Below, in pieces: positions 48,706 through 54,256 of a stretch of DNA of 54,256 bases. Position 1 is the first letter of the stretch. The number at the start of each line of letters is the position of its first letter. The stretch lies in contig JAHJHG010000007.1 in assembly GCA_018823885.1 (NCBI GenBank), positions 1 to 54,256 on the forward strand, written 5' to 3'. The stretch comes from Patescibacteria group bacterium. Its GTDB lineage: Bacteria > Patescibacteriota > Microgenomatia > UBA8517. The notes under the pieces are model-generated. The model was not told where the DNA came from, did no database searches, and was given only the letters and a program-made list of their open reading frames with translations. A program made the position numbers and the translations under genes.

Positions 48706-49631
48706 TTCCAAGAACCTTTCCCGAATCGACCTAAATAAAAATCTCTGGCCCCAATCTTTTGCCACTTCCTCCCGATTAAAAGGTGTTTGAGGCTTTCCCT
48801 AATTAATGCAAATTTAGTTCTTAAAGACACATAGCGAATACCGAAAAGCAGTCTGTTGCGAGTTGTAAAATAATCATTCAGACCACTTCCAATTCCAGAG
48901 CTTTGAGCCACTTTATGCCAAAGATGTGCAAAAGGATAATACACAACCTTCCAACCGGCCTTCCTCGCCCTTTGTGATAAGTCAGAGTCCTCGTAATAAG
49001 CAAAATATCTCTTGTCGAGTAACCCTATCTTGTCTAAAACTTCTCTTCTAATTAAAATACAGCACCCTGTTGCAAAATCAGTTTCCTTCGTTTTGTCATA
49101 TTGTCCTTCATCTACTTCATCAACACCATGATTCGAGCCGTAAACATTGTTCCAATCTATGTCCCCTCCTGCATACCAAAATACTTTTCCCAAATCCTTA
49201 TCTTTATATCTAGCTTTATGAAACTCAAATCCTTTTGCGAAATATATTTTTGGCGATATTAGCCCAATATCTTTATGCTTGTTCGCATACCCAACAAGAT
49301 TAGATATACAATCTTGTTCCACTATCGTATCGTTATTAAGAAGAATGATGTAGTCTGCCCCAGTATCAAGCGCGTATTTAATCCCAACATTATTGCCCTT
49401 AACGAAGCCTGTATTTTCTTCTAGTTCAATTAATTTCCATCTTCTGTTACCTACCTTCTTTGCTTCTTTTATGTATCTGGCTACGGTCTGTTGTGACCCA
49501 TCAGTTGATCCATTGTCCACAACAATAATCTCTAACTCAAAATCTTTAATCCTCGATTCTTTCAAGGATTTCATGCATGATAAAGTGTCTTCTTTCCTGT
49601 TCCAATTTAAAATGATAATGGAAACCTTCAT
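48702..49631 (-). CDS. Glycosyltransferase family 2 (rhamnosyltransferase-like)
   Basis: KVSIIILNWNRKEDTLSCMKSLKESRIKDFELEIIVVDNGSTDGSQQTV...YIILLNNDTIVEQDCI...LDKRYFAYYEDSDLSQRARKAGWKVVYYPFAHLWHK. Confidence 0.93.
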   Translation of the reverse strand: MKVSIIILNWNRKEDTLSCMKSLKESRIKDFELEIIVVDNGSTDGSQQTVARYIKEAKKVGNRRWKLIELEENTGFVKGNNVGIKYALDTGADYIILLNNDTIVEQDCISNLVGYANKHKDIGLISPKIYFAKGFEFHKARYKDKDLGKVFWYAGGDIDWNNVYGSNHGVDEVDEGQYDKTKETDFATGCCILIRREVLDKIGLLDKRYFAYYEDSDLSQRARKAGWKVVYYPFAHLWHKVAQSSGIGSGLNDYFTTRNRLLFGIRYVSLRTKFALIRESLKHLLIGRKWQKIGARDFYLGRFGKGSWK

Positions 49632-49641
49632 ATATATTTAA

Positions 49642-50541
49642 TCAAGAAATCTTAAGCTTCCTTTTTATTTTTTGAAGAACTCCTCCACCACCTTTAAGAA
49701 GAGTGTCCGCCTGCCAATAGTGAAGGTCGGACTCTTGCTTTTTCATTGTCTTAATAACCCTCTCTACACTAATTTCTTTCTCTTCAAATTTTTCACTTTG
49801 CCAAACCTTAAGATAAAGAGTTAGTTCTGAGAATGCCTGAAGCAGAGCCAAAGCAAGACCATGAATACCGTCTTTGTACCCTTCTCCTGCAAAGTATCGG
49901 CTCAAAAATTCAGAAGTGGGCTTTACTATCACATCTTTCCAAGAAAACTTATAACCATCATCAACTAACCCTTTCGCTTGAAGTGTGGTATATCTATTCA
50001 TTCTCTCAATGTACTGCTCAATGGATTCGTAATTATTGTGAATAATTGCCAAATCCTCTCTCGCTGGAAGATCTAATCCTTTTCCTTGAGTCATGGGAAC
50101 CGAATGAATTATTTCACTCCAAGAAACAAATTCTTTTTGAAAAAAACGAATATTGTGATCCGGCCACCAACGTGAATGCTTCACCCATTTCCCAAAAATT
50201 AAATTCTTTCTAGGAAGTCTGTAATAATTGGCACTTGGGTTTTTGACGATTTCTTTTAACTTCTTTGCCAGGTTTTTGGGAAGCTGTTCATCTGCATCTA
50301 TAATAAGTATCCATTTCCCCGTCGCCTTTCCTATCGCAAAATTTCTAGCCGGTTCTACATATCCCATCCTTTTGTATTCATATACCTTTGCCCCTGCTTT
50401 TTTTGCAATATCAACAGTACTGTCGTCCGATTTCATATCAACCACTATTATTTCATCGGCGAACTTTTTTACTGAAGCAAGCGCTCGAGGCAGATTATTC
50501 TCTTCATTAAGCGTATTTATGACTACTGATATCTTTGTCAC
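49642..50541 (-). CDS. Glycosyltransferase family 2 (WaaE/LpcC-like)
   Basis: KISVVINTLNEENNLPRALASVKKFADEIIVVDMKSDDSTVDIAKKAGAKVYEY...WILIIDADEQLPKNLAKKL...HSRWWPDHNIRFFQKE. Confidence 0.92.
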   Translation of the reverse strand: MTKISVVINTLNEENNLPRALASVKKFADEIIVVDMKSDDSTVDIAKKAGAKVYEYKRMGYVEPARNFAIGKATGKWILIIDADEQLPKNLAKKLKEIVKNPSANYYRLPRKNLIFGKWVKHSRWWPDHNIRFFQKEFVSWSEIIHSVPMTQGKGLDLPAREDLAIIHNNYESIEQYIERMNRYTTLQAKGLVDDGYKFSWKDVIVKPTSEFLSRYFAGEGYKDGIHGLALALLQAFSELTLYLKVWQSEKFEEKEISVERVIKTMKKQESDLHYWQADTLLKGGGGVLQKIKRKLKIS

Positions 50542-50593
50542 GCCTAAATTTTACCATTTAATTGGGAGTTATTCACACGAAGACCTAATACTA

Positions 50594-52312
50594 TTAATTA
50601 TTGACTGCAAAAATGTCGACTTCGCTATTTTCAAAAATTTTCGTTATCCCAAGCTGACTTTCTCCTAATATTGCCCGTTGGCCTATGATCCAATAAATAT
50701 ATGAAATGTTGTTTTCCTCCAAAAAGCTTCTTGCCTCTTCCTGATTGGGTATCTTTAAGAATAACTCAACTTTTTCGCGTCGTCCTCTCCAATCATATCC
50801 CGTTATATCCAAATTTACCTCATCCTCTAAATAAACGATTTTTTCGCTAAAAGCTGAAACATATGCTGTCGATTCATATAAATATAGTGGCCTAGGAGGA
50901 TTAGCTAAAGCTTGCTTCGCAGCTTCTCTATCAAAAGGATAGGTCAAAACAATGCCGTCTGACTGCTTTGATAGAAAACTAAGCGCTTCAAGCTCTTCGT
51001 TAGAAATTTTAGCGGGCGGGCGAGAGGGTAAATAATGTTTAAGTGTCGCAACCGTGGTTGGAATACTCAAAATAATAATGATGATTCCTAAAATATTTAT
51101 TGATCTTTGCCCCTTCCTTTCGAGCCACTCTCCAAAAACGACTCCCGCGAAAATACCCGAGAACGTAAGGGAATAGTAGAAAAATTGAATTGTATTCCAT
51201 GGGGTTCCTTTCTGAAGAAAAAACATTGGAAATATAATTCCAAAAAATATCACCACGGCGAAAAATATTTCAATGAAAGATAGTTTTTTGTATTTTCTAA
51301 ACCATTGAACCATTAGAGGAGCTTTAATAATCCTTATCCCCATATTCCCAACTACGAAAATTAGAAAAGCGATAAAATATGCTGGAATTGCCTTGTACCA
51401 AATATTTCCTAAGCGATAATTTACCATTGCTTCAGCAAATCTCGGCCAATAAAACCTATCTGATAGACCCATCATTGTTTCCAAAAACCAAAAAGGGCGA
51501 AATACAATTAGACCAACAGCGTTCTGATTTAAGGGAAAAAAGAAAAGTGCGGCAAAGATACTTGATATAACAAACACTTTAATTAATGTTGTTTTCTTTC
51601 TTTTAATGAATTCGTAAAGGCCGGCAATAAAAAGTCCACCTAAAGATAAAATTCCTGCATATACTTTTATTTGAGCGAGAATTCCGAAAATCAATGATAT
51701 CGCCAAAAGACACCAAATTGTTGAAGATTTCTTTAGCTTAAGTAGGCCTATTAAACCTAAAAGTATTAAAACCACAGAGAGTGCGAAAGGTGGGTTTATA
51801 AGGGTTGAGATAGCTTGTTGTGACCAAAACAGAGATTCGCCACCAATTTGACCCTCTCTTGCCAATGAGATCACCCAACCAAAGCTTCCTGCAAAATATA
51901 TAAAAAATGTTGCCCAGAAGGCTTGAATTTTTGATTTCTTCCAGAGATAAACAAATTTATAAGTAAGAAAACCTGTTAAAAATGCAATTATTGGAGGAAT
52001 TATCTGAAAATATAATGTCTCGGCAGGAATTGTCGTAATTCTGTGGAGAATGGCTAGCAACAAGTCATAGCCAACATGATAATTTCTGAGTGTTTCGCCA
52101 GCAAAAACCGGCATTTGCCAGTTACCATTTGCAAGATGATTAATTAAAGCAATATGCCATACCCCATCATGCCCATTTGGCCCCCAAAACCCCTTTCCAA
52201 AAGAGTAAATCAAACCACTTTTAATCATAACCAAAGACCAGGTAACAGTTCCAATAATTATTAGCAATTTTATTGCACTATTATTTATCTTTAGTTTGGC
52301 TTTTGTCCCCAT
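50594..52312 (-). CDS. Polytopic membrane protein, possible GT-C glycosyltransferase
   Basis: GPNGHDGVWHIALINHLANGNWQMPVFAGETLRNYHVGYDLLLAILHRI; many TM helices, C-terminal soluble region (SDGIVLTYPFDREAAKQALANPPRPLYLYESTAYVSAFSEK). Confidence 0.55.
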   Translation of the reverse strand: MGTKAKLKINNSAIKLLIIIGTVTWSLVMIKSGLIYSFGKGFWGPNGHDGVWHIALINHLANGNWQMPVFAGETLRNYHVGYDLLLAILHRITTIPAETLYFQIIPPIIAFLTGFLTYKFVYLWKKSKIQAFWATFFIYFAGSFGWVISLAREGQIGGESLFWSQQAISTLINPPFALSVVLILLGLIGLLKLKKSSTIWCLLAISLIFGILAQIKVYAGILSLGGLFIAGLYEFIKRKKTTLIKVFVISSIFAALFFFPLNQNAVGLIVFRPFWFLETMMGLSDRFYWPRFAEAMVNYRLGNIWYKAIPAYFIAFLIFVVGNMGIRIIKAPLMVQWFRKYKKLSFIEIFFAVVIFFGIIFPMFFLQKGTPWNTIQFFYYSLTFSGIFAGVVFGEWLERKGQRSINILGIIIIILSIPTTVATLKHYLPSRPPAKISNEELEALSFLSKQSDGIVLTYPFDREAAKQALANPPRPLYLYESTAYVSAFSEKIVYLEDEVNLDITGYDWRGRREKVELFLKIPNQEEARSFLEENNISYIYWIIGQRAILGESQLGITKIFENSEVDIFAVNN

Positions 52313-53157
52313 GCTTCAAGTTCTCCTGTAAATGCCTTAAAAGAAATATTTCTAAAAGGCGTATTTTTAAGAATTTTCAACATAAAGTCAAAGAAAGTAG
52401 GAGCATAGTACCTTAGTCTGTTCATTATATATTCAAGGCTTAATATGTGATATGTTTTTGCTGTTTTAATATCAGTAAATCCCGCATTTTTCAGTGCGCG
52501 CCTCATTGTTTCCTGAGAGAAATACATAACATGCTCAACTGGTTTATAGTGATACCAAAAAGGACCCAATAGTTTTGACCATAATCCTCCCACATCTGGA
52601 GTTACAAGATAAACTATACCTCCCGGCTTTAATATTCCCTTTACTCTCTTAAGTTCCTGAACAGGATCTGTGACATGCTCAATAACATCTTGATATAAAA
52701 CAATATCAAAACTATCTTTGGCGTATGTATTGTTCCCTAGGACACCTTCCTTAACTTTCAATCCTCGTTTTTTCGCAAATTTATATGCATAGGCAGAAAT
52801 CTCCAAACCTTCCGCCTCTTTCCATCCAAGTCTTTTTGCTTCTACTAAACAATCGCCCAGCGCACAACCAACGTCAAGAAGTTTGCCTTTTCCAAATCTC
52901 TTTTCAATCTTCTTAAGACGATTCGAAAAGGTCTTTTTATTGACGGCCATCCCATCAAAATAATTTGCGTACCCTCCTTTAGGATTTTCATTTATAAAAT
53001 ACCTTTTATCATATTGAGCTAAAAGATTATCGGGGGGAAAGAAATCCCAAACCATTTTGCAATTTTTGCATCGAGCTAATCTGTATCCAGACATGGCCCA
53101 GAATTTTTCCTCCTTGCTTTTTTTGCAAACAGGGCAAAATAATTTTTTAGATTTCAT
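52291..53157 (-). CDS. SAM-dependent methyltransferase with N-terminal zinc ribbon
   Basis: CPVCKKSKEEKFWAMSGYRLARCKNCKMVW (two CxxC) then GKLLDVGCALGDCLVEAKRLGWKEAEGLEISAYAYKFAKKRG...DIVLYQDVIEHVTDPVQELKRVKGILKPGGIVYLVTPD. Confidence 0.9.
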   Translation of the reverse strand: MKSKKLFCPVCKKSKEEKFWAMSGYRLARCKNCKMVWDFFPPDNLLAQYDKRYFINENPKGGYANYFDGMAVNKKTFSNRLKKIEKRFGKGKLLDVGCALGDCLVEAKRLGWKEAEGLEISAYAYKFAKKRGLKVKEGVLGNNTYAKDSFDIVLYQDVIEHVTDPVQELKRVKGILKPGGIVYLVTPDVGGLWSKLLGPFWYHYKPVEHVMYFSQETMRRALKNAGFTDIKTAKTYHILSLEYIMNRLRYYAPTFFDFMLKILKNTPFRNISFKAFTGELEAWGQKPN

Positions 53158-54256
53158 ACTTATATATCCACCTATTACAAAAGGTTTCTGTATCCATTTT
53201 TTCTAACATATAATCTGAAACAACATGCTCTCTGCGCCAAGGAGAAAGAGCCATATTTCTGCAAAGATTATCATTTAATATACTAAATTGAAATCCTGCA
53301 TCTTTTTGATCTTGTATTACCAATACTTCACCCTTTTCTGGCAGGTCGCAATTAAGCCTTGAGTCGAATATTACAATCTCCCCCTCTTTGTAATTATCAC
53401 ACCCGCTCCTAAAGATAATGTTGTCGATTGTGTGTTCCTTGCTCCTTAGTTGCGGTGTGTCAACCTGCTGGCCATTGAAATATATAAGATATTGGTGATA
53501 CATAGCATAAGGAGATGTTGTAATAACTATTATGTTTTCATCGGTATTTTCTCTTGCTCTAGATATATAATTTGACACAACACGACCACTTAAAAAATGA
53601 TTCTCTTGTTGTTTTATTGGATATCTGAAAAAGAAAAATACCAGAAAGTTTACAAATAGTGTCAAATATAAAACTGCTGTGACACCAATGGCAACCTTTT
53701 TGTGTTTCTTGCTCAACTCCTGATAAAGAAAGGTTACACCACAAGCAATCAGAACAATTAAGGCAGGAATGAGCAAAAATCCCCTAAAAAAATATGAATC
53801 ACCTATTTTACTTACAGCTGAAGGTAAGGGGGCCACAATAAATAGTGCGGCAAGTAAAAATATAAAGCCATTTTTGTTTTTGTGGACTTTTAACCTGGCC
53901 AATCCGAACACCCCCAATAGAATGAAAAATATGTCTAGAAGATATATAACACCGTGTTCTCCAAACCTATAGATAGAGGGACTATCGCCACCAAAAAGCA
54001 GGTGGTCTGGCGATAGCCAGCCAATATATTTAGCAAACACCTCCTTCGCGAGAGATGTGCCTTTATTATAAAAAAGATTTGTTGCGGGAAAAGTTATTGA
54101 TGCCCTTCTTTGTTCGTTTATCTGAGTTGAAAACCTATCAAGATTCATAAAAACAAGCTCTCTGTCACTTCGCAAGGAAAGCGTATTTTCACCTGACAAA
54201 AGGCTTAAAGAAATAAAGTAACTTCCAATAAGTGCTAAAAATGTAAATAAATATAA
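53147..54256 (-). CDS. GT39-like GT-C glycosyltransferase, C-terminal part (N-terminus off the right edge)
   Basis: The ORF-track start (54199, TTG) is internal; the frame stays open to 54256 (LYLFTFLALIGSYFISLSLLSGEN...). Middle motif YNKGTSLAKEVFAKYIGWLSPDHLLFGGDSPSIYRFGEHGVIYLLDIFFILLGVFGL matches the array paralogs. Confidence 0.72.
   Translation of the reverse strand, partial: LYLFTFLALIGSYFISLSLLSGENTLSLRSDRELVFMNLDRFSTQINEQRRASITFPATNLFYNKGTSLAKEVFAKYIGWLSPDHLLFGGDSPSIYRFGEHGVIYLLDIFFILLGVFGLARLKVHKNKNGFIFLLAALFIVAPLPSAVSKIGDSYFFRGFLLIPALIVLIACGVTFLYQELSKKHKKVAIGVTAVLYLTLFVNFLVFFFFRYPIKQQENHFLSGRVVSNYISRARENTDENIIVITTSPYAMYHQYLIYFNGQQVDTPQLRSKEHTIDNIIFRSGCDNYKEGEIVIFDSRLNCDLPEKGEVLVIQDQKDAGFQFSILNDNLCRNMALSPWRREHVVSDYMLEKMDTETFCNRWIYKYEI

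Noticed and set aside
53147-54199. ORF-track start at 54199 as the real start of the last gene
   Set aside because: The codon is TTG, and the frame continues without a stop to the window edge with TM-like residues upstream; the gene is truncated by the window.
1-54256. CRISPR array, IS/transposase, phage genes, tRNA/rRNA
   Set aside because: No regularly spaced direct repeats, transposase or integrase motifs, tRNA-like cloverleafs or rRNA sequence were recognised by eye; a computational scan is still needed.

Overview
The window is almost entirely one surface-glycan / glycosylation gene cluster. It holds about 47 supported protein-coding genes. All but one are on the minus strand, packed with ATGA-type or longer stop/start overlaps. 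The style (AT-rich, Lys/Ile-rich proteins, many divergent membrane glycosyltransferases) looks like a Patescibacteria/CPR-type or similar uncultured genome, but that placement is inference. The content is: (i) about 20 large polytopic GT-C-type or related membrane proteins (PMT/GT39-like, PIG-V-like, TMTC-like, YfhO-like, DUF2079); (ii) about a dozen soluble GT2/GT4 glycosyltransferases, two of them DPM1-like; (iii) six class I SAM methyltransferases; (iv) one Wzx-like flippase; (v) one DegT/perosamine-synthase-like aminotransferase with a GNAT acetyltransferase; (vi) an embedded cassette at 17.4-20.7 kb made of the only plus-strand gene (a sulfatase/alkaline-phosphatase-superfamily membrane protein), a NoeA-like methyltransferase and a tiny 'YLDPGTGSYLTQ' membrane protein. 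The most notable signals are a tandem array of GT39 paralogs with a truncated mid-domain-only paralog inside it (27.2-37.8 kb), a tandemly duplicated two-gene module (9.5-14.2 kb) whose small partner carries a conserved PPQGxxWPxxGNxxxRYFL motif, and a divergent short-leader promoter region at 17.26-17.39 kb. No tRNA, rRNA, CRISPR array, IS element or phage gene was seen. All family calls come from reading the translations; no searches were run.
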